A stretch of DNA of 64,000 nt, taken from assembly GCA_027574665.1 (NCBI GenBank), contig CM050668.1, positions 8,270,001 through 8,334,000 on the forward strand. Direction: 5' to 3'. The DNA is from Rhynochetos jubatus (Eukaryota > Chordata > Aves > Eurypygiformes > Rhynochetidae). Below, in pieces: positions 11,889 to 23,444 of the stretch; position 1 is the stretch's first letter, and every line of letters begins with the position of its first letter. The notes beneath the pieces are model-generated. The model did not search any database. It was given only the letters and a program-made list of their open reading frames with translations, and was not told the DNA's origin. The translations under genes were made by a program, and so were the position numbers.

Positions 11889-11960
11889 TCCAGATGGCAA
11901 AGAGAGTGGTTAAATGACTTGCTCAAGGGAGTTGGGAGATGAGTGAGGCTGGGCAGATGT
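11889..11960 (-). mobile_element. MIR-like SINE remnant, antisense
   Basis: The segment CCAGATGGCAAAGAGAGTGG, then TTAAATGACTTGCTCAAGGG (11910-11929) and GAGGCTGGG, resembles the reverse complement of the MIR core. The expected order there is 'cagatgaggaaa...gagaggttaagtgacttgcccaaggtcacacag...gcagagctggga'. The best match is the 'ttaagtgacttgcccaagg' part. It is diverged and short, and it was identified from memory of the family. Confidence 0.5.
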
Positions 11961-12439
11961 AGGAGGCGGACTCTGGGGATGATTTTGTTGGCTGGGTTTA
12001 TTACATGTTTGTTATATTTATGCTGCTGCCTGGGTGGTGTGATTGGGACGTAATTGCCCGAGTCCGTCTGTTCTGCGAGGTGGTTTTTAAGAGCATATCT
12101 AAAGCTCTCAGGGCTGAAGATGGGGGGCTCCCATTGCTCTTTGACGGGGTAGATTTGAATGACACTGACTTGCTCCCGGAGTGAGTGGTGGGACTTGACT
12201 TGGTGGTGCCAAATTTCAGAATGCTGGTACTTGGTACTCATGCTTTGGCGTGCCCAGTCACCCTTGACTCTCAACGTGTGAAAGGAAATAATTGAAAAAA
12301 GAATAAAAGTGAGAAAATGAACAAGCAAAACCAAGAGTAACACCTTTTTTTAGCCTTGCGTTTGCTGTTTATCTTAGTAACTGCAGTGAGGAGCTCACCT
12401 GAAGCAATTATCCAGGGACTTCCTAATAGTATTCCATCA
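11961..12439. other. Non-coding stretch, nothing recognised
   Basis: Single-copy sequence. The minus-strand open frame crossing it (11810-12343) begins with GTG rather than ATG and runs through the MIR-like remnant, so it is not taken as a gene. Confidence 0.6.
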
Positions 12440-12670
12440 TAACACAGGGAGTTACACAGGGTATTATTTTAAGGTAATACATTCTGTGTATTAATCATTG
12501 GCTGTTATTGACTTGGTGACACATTGCTGTTGGTGAAATGAACTGTGATATAATTAGGAGCAAATAATACCCAGGCATGCTGTGCTAATTATTTTTATGT
12601 GAACCCAATTCATTGCTAATATAAATAGCAATATTAATCACAGCAAGTATCAATATTTATGCAGCATGCT
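12440..12670. promoter_or_regulatory. AT-rich block resembling a conserved non-coding element
   Basis: This block is long, AT-rich, non-repetitive and without simple repeats. It is dense in homeodomain-type cores such as ATAATTAG (12551), GCTAATTATT (12583) and TTAATCA (12634). Such texture is typical of vertebrate conserved non-coding elements, but conservation cannot be seen from one sequence. Confidence 0.2.
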
Positions 12671-13097
12671 TCCATTTAAGTGCAGCTGTAGATGCCAGTG
12701 CTCATCCGTATGCTGAAGACAGAGGCATACGTGGGGTTGGTCTTTTTAATCACACCATTATGCGTTATGTCCGTTACATGACACAAGGCAAATTGTTCTG
12801 TGGTTATAGCAAAGAACTGCAAGACATTATTCCAGGCTGCTTCTCTGCAAAGCCCCAGGCCTTCAATACAGCAAACTGAACTGCACACAGAACAAGTGTG
12901 GGTTTATATCTGCTAATTTTTCCCTCTTCCCATTTCTAATCACTTAGTCTGTTAGCACCTGTTGGCCTGTGGCTCTGATACTGGTTGGTGCTGGGCACAG
13001 CAGGTGTCCTGAGAGGATCTGGGGTAGGAATGAGAAGTGTGTTCTCCTCCATTTCCATGGAAATCTCTCTGAAGTGAAGCTAATTTGGGTGAGTCAG
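12671..13097. other. Non-coding stretch, nothing recognised
   Basis: No gene, RNA or repeat was recognised in this segment. Confidence 0.6.
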
Positions 13098-13150
13098 GGT
13101 CATCTTTCTGTGTCTCAACTTCCTCATCTTTAAAAGACAGCTGTAATACA
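13098..13150 (+). mobile_element. MIR-like SINE remnant, sense
   Basis: TCTTTCTGTGTCTCAACTTC followed by CTCATCTTTAAAAGACAG (about 13103-13140) parallels the MIR segment 'ctctgtgcctcagtttcctcatctgtaaaatgggg'. Only this short diagnostic part is clear, and the ends are uncertain. Confidence 0.5.
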
Positions 13151-14264
13151 AGAAGGTGAGTGTGGCAAATAGAAATCTCAACTGCTTCATCTGGGTTTTC
13201 ATTCTGTAAAACCGTTAGGTGAGTCTGTGTTTGGCTGCCAGTATCTGACCATGTGGATGCAGGCACTTTGCTTGTTCCAGCGGCTCCTGCTGGAATGCGT
13301 TCTTTCCTGTTACTTAATGGTTTTCCCAGGATCTTGCTTCTAATGGGTGTCATGGATTTATTTCTGGTTCAGCCTTGTGCTGACTGTACACCTGTGCTGA
13401 AACCCAAGCAGTGTTGGGCTGCGCAGGTGAGCGGTGTGAACACAGCTGGCTCTACAGACCATGGCAGTACTGGCACCCAGAGGAATCCCAGGGCTGGGAA
13501 AAGCAAGATTGAAGATTGGCATGTAGTCCTGACCCTGGGCAGGGATGTACAGTGCATGCTGCAGAGGTGCACTCGATAAATTAGACGATGATGTGTGGCA
13601 TAGTACATCACATTCTTGAAGGCAAGGCATATATACTCGCCAGATAATGCGGAGCATGTGAAGTATTGAATATATCAAAGAAAGATTAATCTTTGTCTGG
13701 GAGTAACCCTGCACTTTCTCTGTCGCGCTGAGCCACTGCCGTGTAATTTAAATGTGGGGCCAGTGTGTGTGCTTCGTATTTGGACACAGGAGGAATGTTT
13801 GTGTGCGTACTTCATGTTAGAGGGTGCTAGGGTACACGTCTGTTACTTTTAATATTAACAGATTTTCCTCCATTGTTTTGCAGAAGAGAATGTTCCCTTT
13901 GCATCTAAGGCCCTTTTCCTACTGGAGGGCCTGTCCCTTGTGTCCAGCGCTGCATAAACTCAGAAGGAGCAGTGTGTCCTGCCCCAACAAGGCTCACAGG
14001 CAAGTGAGTTTTATTCTCTCAGATCTAAGCAAAGGAAGCAGTGGCTTCAGAGCGTGCTGTGTCATTAGCACGCTCCTTGACACGTCAGACGGGAACTCAA
14101 GGATAGGCACTGACAGAGTAACTGTGGTGTGGCGATTTGGCAGGTGTCTGCCAGAACGTGGATGTTGTTCTGTGAAAGTATGTGTGACCGAAAGGTTAAA
14201 TACAAATGTCCAAACTCTGCTTTGTTTGTGTTTAAGGACTGATATTTTGTGTAGTTAAAATCAC
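13151..14264. other. Non-coding stretch with some splice-like signals
   Basis: Donor-like sites occur near 13155 (AAG/GTGAGT), 13217 and 13426 (CAG/GTGAGC). A good acceptor lies just before 13885 (TCCATTGTTTTGCAG). The frames joined by these sites carry no recognisable protein and none is called. A 144-codon frame at 13824-14258 has no domain signature. Confidence 0.4.
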
Positions 14265-14510
14265 TATAACAATTTGCATCTGCTGTGTTAACATGAAAAT
14301 GTAAAACCTCAGTACGACGTATGAAATTATGATTAATTTACAGCATTTATCTTGGTTTACTAATCATTCTGGTTTTAGCTGATAATTTTATTTGTAATCT
14401 CCACAGTTAAATTGCCATAAAATATCATAGTTACAAAGACATTCATGAGCAGTTGAAAGGATATGACACATTGTAATTTAGGAATTAATGCATACATAAA
14501 AAAGGCAAAT
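14265..14510. promoter_or_regulatory. AT-rich block with an octamer motif
   Basis: A repeat-free AT-rich block holding a perfect POU octamer (ATTTGCAT, 14272-14279), ATTATGATTAAT (14326) and several TAAT cores. The texture suggests a conserved non-coding enhancer-like element. There is no direct evidence of function. Confidence 0.2.
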
Positions 14511-17500
14511 TCAAGAGAAAGCTACTAATACATGTACATTGTAGGAAAAACAAAGCAGGGAGGAAAAAAAGCTGCAAACCAGAAGATAAGCACATGAGCA
14601 CTGCAGCTGTATCACTAACTGACAGTTTAAAGATATGGTAAATTCCACCCCACCATCTCTGAACAAAGAGTAACAAAGGGCAGAGAAATGTAACAAAATA
14701 ATCTGGTGCTGAGCATGAGTGGTACCAGCTGGAAAACATTCACAGTCCGTGCCTGATTAAGCTCTGCCTTGCTATCTCCCATAACGTGGGCAGCTAAGAA
14801 AGGCCCGGTTTAACACGGCGCGGACGCACCTGTGCCACTGCAGAAGCACGGGGGAGCTGCTGCCGGGCAGGCTCGGGGCCTGTATTACCAGCTAAGGTGA
14901 AACTGAGCAAGGTGCTCGTTTGTCATGTGGGGTAGTCCCTAATCCTAGGACATCCAAGGATAGGACAAGACTGCCGTGCTCTCCAAACCTTTCTTTAAAC
15001 CACGCAGTATCTGCTGCCTTCTCAGATTTCCAAGTGCACCGGCATTCCCAGGTGAAGCGGTGGGCGTAGCTGCGGGACCTAGCCGGGGTACGTTGCAGAG
15101 CTGCTCTGCATGCGCAGGGCTCAGCACCGGCTGCGCGCTCAGTGCCAGGTTTGCAGTGGAGGGGAGCTCTCTGCTGCTGGGCATGTCCACCTGCTGCTGC
15201 CTGAAGTACGGGACTACCAGCAGTGTCAGCCAGTTCCTCCTGCCCTGTGTCCCTCTTTGGGGAATGCCATCACCCCCCAGCAGCGTTGTAGGAAGAAACA
15301 GAGTATGTACAGTCTGCAAGTAATGCAGAATAAAAACGTTTTCTTCGGAATGACAACCAGAAGCTTAAGAAAGGGGGTAGGGTGGATGAAATAAGATAAT
15401 GACACAGATTTTGGCACATTTAACGTGAAGTTAAGTTTGTGGCAGAGCTGGTTTATTTGTTTAAACCTGTCTACCTTATCTCCTACAGTTGGTCATTTTG
15501 AACTGTGTTGATATCTTTATCCTTTTTAGACCACTGTAATTGCATGGAGGAGAAATTTAGGGTTATGGTTACCTTGACTATTAATTGCCTGTGTAGCTCC
15601 ACTGAGGTGCACAGGGAGAGATCCATTTTCTTCATGGCATAAGAGAGACATAAATTACATGAAATTAAGGAATTTCTTTCTACTCTGGGCAGACAACCCT
15701 TTGTTATGTGTTTGTTCTTCATAGAAAACAGTCATTAATCTTATACAATACAGTGGGGAATTTTATGATCAAAAATCAAGAGTTCAACTGTGCTTTCTTT
15801 GAAGGATGTTTTTACAAGGCAGAGAATATCCCATGGCAAAAGTAATCCTTAACGATAAGGAGAAGAGTTGAAAGTGGTAGAGGTAGAGTAGCAGTAATTC
15901 TTTGGTTTCTTGAAACTGCCTTGGGAAATTGCAGTTTATACCTACAAAAGAATGGGAAGAGTTTGAAGAATGGTGTGATAATATGAGATAGAGCCTGCGT
16001 CTTACCAGGTTGCAGTGTTTAATGGGATCCTGGCTTGCAAACAAACTCATTTGCTTTCACAACACCATTCATGGCAATGCATGTGTCACTATGGGTCACT
16101 GCTGTCACCCTGCTTTCATTCAAACATCCATTCTAAATAATAATGAACAGTTAAGAACTAACAGAGATTTTTTAATTAGTTCAGTCCCTCAGGCACAACT
16201 ATATTGTGTATCGTGAATTCCCCAATTCTCTTATCTTCTGTTCTAGCATTACCTTGACTGTACATATGCTGCCATTCATGAAAAATGTGTAATTTAGTTG
16301 ATTTAACCCATGGGTTTAATGTAGGATACTGAATATGTTTTAATCTCTTACGATGAGACTAACTGGTCACTCTTGCTGGTTTGTTAATTTTCTGCAAGCA
16401 TGTTACCTGCGCTAGTACCTGGCCAGGTGATTTCTGCCCCATTAACTCTACATGTTGGTTGTAGATAACGGCGAGATAAACAACCCTTGTGTTTCACCAA
16501 CCTTTCCTTCAGTCCTCTGCAGATCTCCTTCTGGGAGGGAGGCTGTGTGCATTAACATGTTTTTTACCTGCCCACATCAGATGGAGGCAGGAAGACGGCT
16601 CAGTCTCACGCTCTTCGCTCAGCATCTGCATACATGCGCGTTCGGCCTCTCCACATCAAGCAGGTTTTCAGCAAGGGAGTGTCAGGATTACAGCATTTCA
16701 ATACGATGCAGAATCCTCAGAGTCTCTTGCAGGAGCGCACAGGATTGTGTGGGAGAGGCAGTGACATTTTTCAACACGGGTGTGTTGTTTCTAGGACACA
16801 CAAAGCTTACCAGTAGCTTCTGGGCAGCTTTTCCATTTGTTTGTAATGTTCTCTCCATTGATGCTGTGTCCCAGCGATCAATGAAACTTGATTAAGGATA
16901 ATAGTGAAAAGCAGCAGCCTGCAACTCATTAAATGTAAAAATCCAGTAGAGTGTGGTGACTAGAGTAAAATAATCATGACTCAAAGGACAAATATGTGCC
17001 TACAGAGTAAAAGAAACCAAAGCTGCTATTTCCAGGTTTGTTGGTTTTTTTCCTCGCTGACTTGGTCCCCCAAGGAGGAAGCTGCCACTTCCATGAGCTG
17101 CACATGGAATTACAGCTGGACAGGAGAAATCCTGGATGAGCAAGTGTCTTGTAAAGATTTGGTTTCATTCCAGATCAAACCAGAAAGGTTGATTGAGAAA
17201 ACAAAATAATTGAGGGAAAAAATAGTTCTGGAGGCTGAATGAATGCTTTGCCTAACCTTAAATGAGACATTTTATTTTTGTCTTGAGTAGTTTTAAAGAT
17301 TGTGTCCATGATTAAAAATAATTCACATTTTGGAATGAAACACCACTCCAAATTTGTAAAAGTGAAAACGTTTTTTTCCATTCTCTGGATATCTTTTCAA
17401 GCAGCAGTGTGATGGAACAGCCACGCGATTGCGAAGTGGTCTGCTGGAATTTGGATTCTTCCACTCCAAGAAGGTCTGAATGCCACAAGCTCTCTTTGAC

Positions 17501-17518
17501 GGTCTGTGGTAGAAAGAA
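14511..17518. other. Non-coding stretch, nothing recognised
   Basis: Single-copy sequence. Slightly GC-rich with scattered CpG at 14800-15280, AT-rich elsewhere. A good acceptor-like tract (TACCTTATCTCCTACAG) ends at 15489 without a convincing donor partner. Frames reach at most 147 codons (16452-16895) and show no recognisable domain. Confidence 0.55.
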
Positions 17519-17780
17519 TCATACAATTTTTAGGTTGGAAAAGACCTTTAAGATCATCAAGCCCAACTGTTAACCTGACACTGCTCCTACCACCACTAAA
17601 CCCTGTCCCTAAGCACCTCATCCACACACTTACTAAATCCCTCCAGGGATGGTGACTCCCCCACCTCCCTGGCCAGCCCGTTCCAATGCCTGACAGCCCT
17701 TTCGGTGCAGACTTTTTTCCTAATATCCAACCTAAACCTTCTTTGGTGCAACATGAGACCATTTCCTCTTGTCCTATCAA
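17519..17780 (-). mobile_element. CR1 retrotransposon fragment (3' end)
   Basis: This is a 5'-truncated CR1 LINE in reverse orientation. Reading the plus strand gives the reverse complement of the CR1 tail: a decayed TCATA/CAAT octamer array, then AGGTTGGAAAAGACCTTTAA (17532-17551), GATCATCAAGCCCAAC, CTCCAGGGATGGTGACTCC and CATTTCCTCTTGTCCTATC. This layout is a hallmark of bird genomes. Only the 3' untranslated part and the last codons of the reverse-transcriptase ORF2 would be present, so it is non-functional. An 8-base direct repeat AGAAAGAA (17511-17518 and 17781-17788) flanks it exactly. Confidence 0.95.
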
Positions 17781-20700
17781 AGAAAGAAACCTACATCTTT
17801 ATTTCTGGGACTGGTTATGCTCCCTCTCATCAAGGATGATGATGGAATTGGAAAGTTCAGGGTTGCCAACTGCAAATTTTTAAAAAATGTGTTAATGACT
17901 TGAAAATAATGAACTATTGCATTATTGCAATTGTAGATTCTTTTGATGTGCCTTCTGGTTTCTGGATAGTTATTCATAGTTATTTCTCCATCTTTTCTGT
18001 AACACCACAAAGGCATAATACTCTCTTTTTCATTAAATGGGAGTGTCGCAGCTAAGTACTGGGAGCCGTGACTTTAAACAGTAGAGAAACATTGGAAATC
18101 TCTAGGATAGGGAAGTTTCTCTGGGACTGTTTGGTGCTTGCTGGAAATATGGGTATCTAGTGAGAAAACAGCTGGTACGCCTGCAACTACTGCTGTTCTT
18201 TATGGTGAAGTACTTAGGACCGTAGGTGCAGTAAGAGGCAAAACTTAATCTCTGGAGCATCCTGCTCCTCAAGGTGAATGTGATGGGGTTAGAGGTTTGG
18301 GGAATGCAAGGCTTTGGGATGGTCTGTGGGTGGAGCAGGCTGGCTGCTGCGCTTTATGCTGTGAGAGTTAGGAAAGTCTTGGGGTAGGATTTTCCTTGTT
18401 CACATTCTCCAGCAGAACCTCTTCTTTTATGCCTCTTCAGCTGCAGCATATTGGAGCTCAACCATTGCATAAGCGTTAGAGACCCATACTCTCTAAGATA
18501 TTGGTAAAATAGGTAGATTCTGACTCTGAAATCCACCACAACATTAAGGCAGTGTTATAATTATCACATTTTAGAAAGCAAAATAAGATGTTAAAGTGGA
18601 GGTACCTGGTGGATGACAGCTTGTATGTTAGCCACTCACTGTGTTGATGCAAACTTGGCATCGTACTTCACCATGCCCAGTTAATGGAGGCTGTGTTTGA
18701 AATGGTTTTTCTTTTTCTTTTCCCCAAATGGAAAGTTAAATGCAGTCTACTTTCTAGAAGCTGTTTTTAATTTTGACCATCCAGTAACATACTCCAATAA
18801 TGAAACCTATACGCCTATTTAAAGGTCCTTTGTGTAATATACAGACCCTATTTTCTTTCCTCATAAATTCCCACCCTACTTTCTAGGGAGCAAAGTGTAC
18901 ATTAGCCACTCTCCCAGGAGACTTCTATACTGTGCATATAATAACTGTGAGATGATAACTCAGCCGAGTACTGCTGCGTGCACTCAGCTTCCAGCACCAT
19001 GCAGAATTGGGTCCTCGGCTTGACCCCAGTATGAGCCAACAAGGGGCTGTTTTTCTTCCAAGCAGTACAGTTTTTGGCACATATTTTTTTCCAAAGCACC
19101 GACTTGGGGGAGGAGGGGCTGTGGCTTTTCCTTTTGCTCTGTTTATGTGCAAGAGTCTGACATGATTCGTTCTTTGAAGTGTCTTTAGGATGCTGTAGGG
19201 CAACCATGTTTCTCATTTAAAAATATCTTTTCAATGACTAAAAACTTCAGACGTGCGTGTTTGTACTCATAACAGAATGTAAGCACAGAGGTACAACTGC
19301 TAACACGCGTAGAAAGTCGGCTTGGTCAAGCTACGCCGGCGTTGCAATTTCTCTTCAGCCCTGTGGTTGGGGACCTTTTAGATTAAATTCATTAGTTCAT
19401 GGTAGTTTTGAGATGTAACATAAGCCTCCAAAGGGATCTTAAGCTTCTCTTTTTTATTAAAATGAAATCTTCCCATGGCATTTCTGTAGGCACTTCTCCA
19501 GTCACAAATAAAAGGGACACTGCTGAAGGATATTCTGCTGCACACTTAAATGCCAGCAATCCAATTAAAGGAGTGTTTAACCTTTTGTAAATAAAGCTAT
19601 GGCTTGCACTGCCTTTTAGCTAAAGGAAAAAAAATTAACTAATTTATTATTAAGGTTCTTACCCAAGACTGATGTATGTATTCACAATACAGTTTACAGC
19701 ATTAGAAGGCCAGAATACTATTACAATTATTCTATCCCAGAAGGTCAGCTGGCTGCAGATTCAGACACTGCGCTTCCAAGACAGCTCTGCGAAGTGATGC
19801 CCTTCTCAAAAGCTACCTCCGAGTCTTTGCGGTCCCTAGTCACCAAAGTCCTGATCCAGATGTTAGATGCTTCACAGCATTTTTTATTTCTTTTTTTTTT
19901 TAAATATGGATTTTGTTAAAATGAGGATCATTTTCCAACAGCAAACAGTACACGTGGATTTAGATAGGAATGTGTTCAAACTGATGTACTTTGTTCTGAG
20001 CTTTGGTCAGAAAGCATTTTCAAAGCTACATGAATTCTAAATCTGGATGTCAATCTTCTATTACATCTAGAAAACTTGAAGAGTGTAGAAGGCTGTTATA
20101 ATTTATCTTTATTGCCTCTTTTGCTTCTACTCAGAAACTTGATCTGTTGGGATGTTCTGTCCAGGAAGATTTGGCAGCGGCATCAGACCAAGCCTTACTC
20201 AGCCGCGCCTGGTATCAAACCTGACAAAGGCTTAGAATGGGTGTGGAGAGAAGGGGAAGGAAATCAGAAGTTTTCCTGCTTTTCAGCATCCTGTAACTGG
20301 ATCTCTGTGATGGCAGGAAAGCCCGTGTAATGGTTTTGGTGGTGAAGTTGCACCAAGATGAGGTACCCGAGTACAGGCCGTATGTTTTACTAGACTGGCT
20401 GATATGTGTGAGACACGTAAGCCTGCTGGAATTCTGCAATAGAAGTAGTAGGCTTCAGAACTAAATACAACTGGAGAACGATTGATAGTGCAGATGTCAA
20501 CTCTGCTACTTCAGTTTCCGATCTGAAAAGAAGAACCTATGTGCCTAAAAGCTTGTGTCAGTTTTCCAGCAGTAAGGATTGGTCTAGCGTAGGATATGGC
20601 CTCTGCGTATGAACCCTGGCTCAGCTTTTCTGGATGTGCTCCTGGCTTTCCTGTTGCGGTCTCCCTGAGAGAGGTTGCCCTGGAAGCTCTGAATACCTGT

Positions 20701-21799
20701 GGGGCAGCAGTAGGCGTTTCGAAGGGACGAGGTGACTCAGGCCGGTGGACAGCCTTGCTAACAACAGTCACTACAAGAGGGCAACAGTCGAGCTTGGAGC
20801 CTGATGGTGAGCCTCCGCAGCCCAGGACAAACGGTGCTGGGCATGCCTGGGCACAGCTGGCCTTGCAGCCCACGCAGCAGTGGCCGGCAGCCGTCGGGGG
20901 AGCGGGACAGGTTACAGTGCGTTGCAGTTAGCATTTCTCCTAGCACACTTACTTTTGTCTGCACATTTCATCTGGTCCAAAAGCTTTGCAAGCAAAGGCT
21001 GAAAAATACCACTATTCATTATCTGGAAAGGGAAGTCCTTTCCTCCGTTAATGTGCGTTTGCTGTGTGGAAAAGGTTAAATGGTAACAAGAAAGATCAGG
21101 CAGGAGGCCAGAACTTTATAGTCTCGTTGGGACAATGCCTGAGTTCTGTATTAACAGTTTTTCTAAATTCCTTGTTCTTGAGGCCACAATATGAATAATA
21201 ATGAGAGCATAAAGAAGAAGGGTGAGTAGCAGAAACGGAGGCTGGCACTGCGTGTAACCCAACACCACCTAAACCACTGTGATTTCTCGGTTCCTTTGTG
21301 ATCCACCCCTGTGAAGTGTTTTGTGGCTCAGTGAATGGAAAAGGGTTGTATCAGAGATAGGAATTGCCCATAAAGTGTTCTGGTTTTTTCAGGATTTGAA
21401 TGCCAAAAGTCACAAAGGGCCTTTTTGATGGCGGTAGGACGTTGCCATCGAGGTGCAATGCCATCTCTGTCTGCAGGCGTGGTAAATCAGGGCTGCTCTT
21501 GAGACTCCCTACTGCTGATGTAGCACATTGTGGTACCCGTCCCAGCAGGCACTAGGATGGGCTCCTGAATGTCTGTAATTGGTGGGAACACAGAGGTCTG
21601 TTGTCTGTGTGTCTGCTATGTTTGTAGTCTGCCAGCTGGCTTATTCTTTTATATTTGTATTGCTCCTGCTTGCAAGTTGGCATGATGTTTTGGGGGGTTG
21701 GGTTTTGGGTTTGGGATTTTTTTGGTTTGTTTTTATGTTGCTTGCAAGGCAGATAGATTTTCTTTTCCTTGTAAACTACGGAAAAACCTAAAGCTTCTT
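17781..21799. other. Non-coding stretch, nothing recognised
   Basis: About 4 kb of single-copy sequence. Frames reach 120 codons at most, with no domain seen. A T run (about 19890-19901) and a G/T-rich strand stretch (21680-21740) are low-complexity. No RNA gene was recognised. Confidence 0.6.
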
Positions 21800-22000
21800 A
21801 AAAAAAATTTTTAAAGCAATTCAGCTTTTTGAAACTGCATAATTGAAGAGCTCTGAAATAATTGGCTTATTATAGTGCACCCGTAAAAATGAATTTGCAT
21901 CTCATTTATGAACTATTAGATTCCCTATTACATGAGACTGATTGTTCTTAATGTGACTTGCATGTAATTTAGCATTCTTTACTCAAACACTTTGTAGCTA
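21800..22000. promoter_or_regulatory. AT-rich block with an octamer motif
   Basis: Repeat-free AT-rich block with a perfect octamer ATTTGCAT at 21893-21900, next to CTCATTTATGAAC, plus AATAATTGGCTTATTATAG (21856-21874). The texture is that of a conserved non-coding element. Conservation is not tested. Confidence 0.22.
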
Positions 22001-23389
22001 AACACTGGGGGAGGGAAGTTCATTCCAAAATCATGGCCCTGGAACTTCGATTACAGAGTATTCACAACAGGATCCTGCACGGTGGGCTCTCGGTACACTG
22101 TTTGTCTCTACATTTCCGTCCCAGTTCCACGCTGTGTTGCAGAAGCCTAAGGTTACCCAGCTAAGGTTTTCCTACCTCTTCGTCACTGGTAAGGCCTGGT
22201 CACACTGCAGCGAGAAGTGCGATTGCTAAAGACAAACACGAGCTGCGAGTGCCCAAGTCATTTCCCAGTGCTGTGGACATACTTTTGCAACCCATATTGG
22301 AGCCTTCACTGTGATAATCACCCAGGCTTGTTAGCCCAAGGGGACAGGGACGGTCCCGTTTGGTGCAGACAGGCTGCTGAGTGCAGCGCAGGAGCGGTGC
22401 TCAGACCTTGCCTGGAGTCCCCACGTTAAGGGTGGTTGGGTGGCTCTTCCCCAGAGCTCAGCAGTGCTGCCCGTGGCCTCTGATGCTGGTCGTGGGGAAA
22501 GCGGTGGCTGTGCTCCATAGGGGCGTGCTGTCGCCTGAGCTGACCTGTCTGCCAGGGATTGCTAATGGTGTTAGGCGGGTGGCCAAGGCCACCAGGGGAT
22601 GTGTGAGGAGTGCTGGGTGGGGGCTTCCCGGCTGCTGGGCTGGGAAGAATGCTGGAAATACCCATCTAATGGTACTGCAAGCTATCCCGTTACATCAGAA
22701 ACAGGACACTGACACAATCAGGAATCACCACCTCCCCCGCGTGCTCTGCCAGCTTGTCCTGTGGGTAAGCATTCGTTGAGGTGATCCTAAAACCCAGTCT
22801 GGGTATCTGTGACTCCGTTTTGACTCAAAAGGGGGGCAAAGATGACAAGAATTAAAACACAGCAAAACACAGGGTTACCTTGTGGAACACGGGAGGTTGC
22901 TGGGTGAGTGATTGTAGAAATAACGTCACGCGGTTGAGGGGAAGGTGGCGAGCAGGACCCCTGCATGCGGTTCTGCAGAATTATGGAACTGTCACTTCAG
23001 ACTATTTTATTTACTGCAGCCAGCACATAGCAAAGGAAATGACACACCAAAGTGCTTTCCAGTAGATACAAAAATATCATGGTCTTAGTAAGAGACTAAT
23101 GTTAATCCCTTTTTGGTCACAGTCAATTAAGAAAATAACTAATGATGATCCTGTGTAGCAGGAGCAAGTGTAGCAAGCTCTGGGGTCATAGGTTTGAGTA
23201 TCGATGGTTCCAAGAACATGTGGATAGTCCTGTGTGCACTTTTTTCAGAAAGCATGTAGAGAATTGAGCTTCCAGCTGACCCTTTTGCTTAGCTGATGGC
23301 ACGTGTGCTTTCATCCAGGGCATGACCCTACTGTTCCTGGGGGGCAGCAGGTAGCAGCACACGGGGTGAGGTGGGGGGAAGGAATTTAC
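22001..23389. other. Non-coding stretch, nothing recognised
   Basis: Moderately GC-rich at 22330-22650. A 132-codon plus-strand frame at 22381-22779 has no recognisable domain. The phrase AAGGTTACCCAGCTAAG near 22150 is faintly MIR-like but too short to call. Confidence 0.55.
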
Positions 23390-23444
23390 ACACAGGGTCG
23401 TAGGGGTTGGAAGGCACCTCTAGAGGTCATCTATTCCAACCCCC
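23390..23444 (-). mobile_element. CR1 3'-end stub
   Basis: A roughly 55-bp CR1 tail in reverse orientation. ACAGGGTCGTAGGGGTTGGA is followed by AGGCACCTCTAGAGGTCATC and TATTCCAACCCCC, the reverse complement of the conserved avian CR1 terminus. It is extremely 5'-truncated or partly lost. No coding part remains. Confidence 0.85.

Noticed and set aside
11810..12343. 177-codon minus-strand frame with a hydrophobic, signal-peptide-like start
   Set aside because: The frame opens with GTG, not ATG, and the first in-frame ATG lies beyond the hydrophobic stretch. Its 3' part runs through a MIR-like remnant. The length is at chance level.
13885..14003. Exon starting after TTTTGCAG with a GC-AG or CAA/GTGAGT donor
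   Set aside because: The acceptor is good, but the end is ambiguous between two donors, the translated frame is unremarkable and no partner exon is visible.
22140..22200. AAGGTTACCCAGCTAAG as an antisense MIR core
   Set aside because: It is too short, and the expected flanking 'ttaagtgacttgccc' part is absent.
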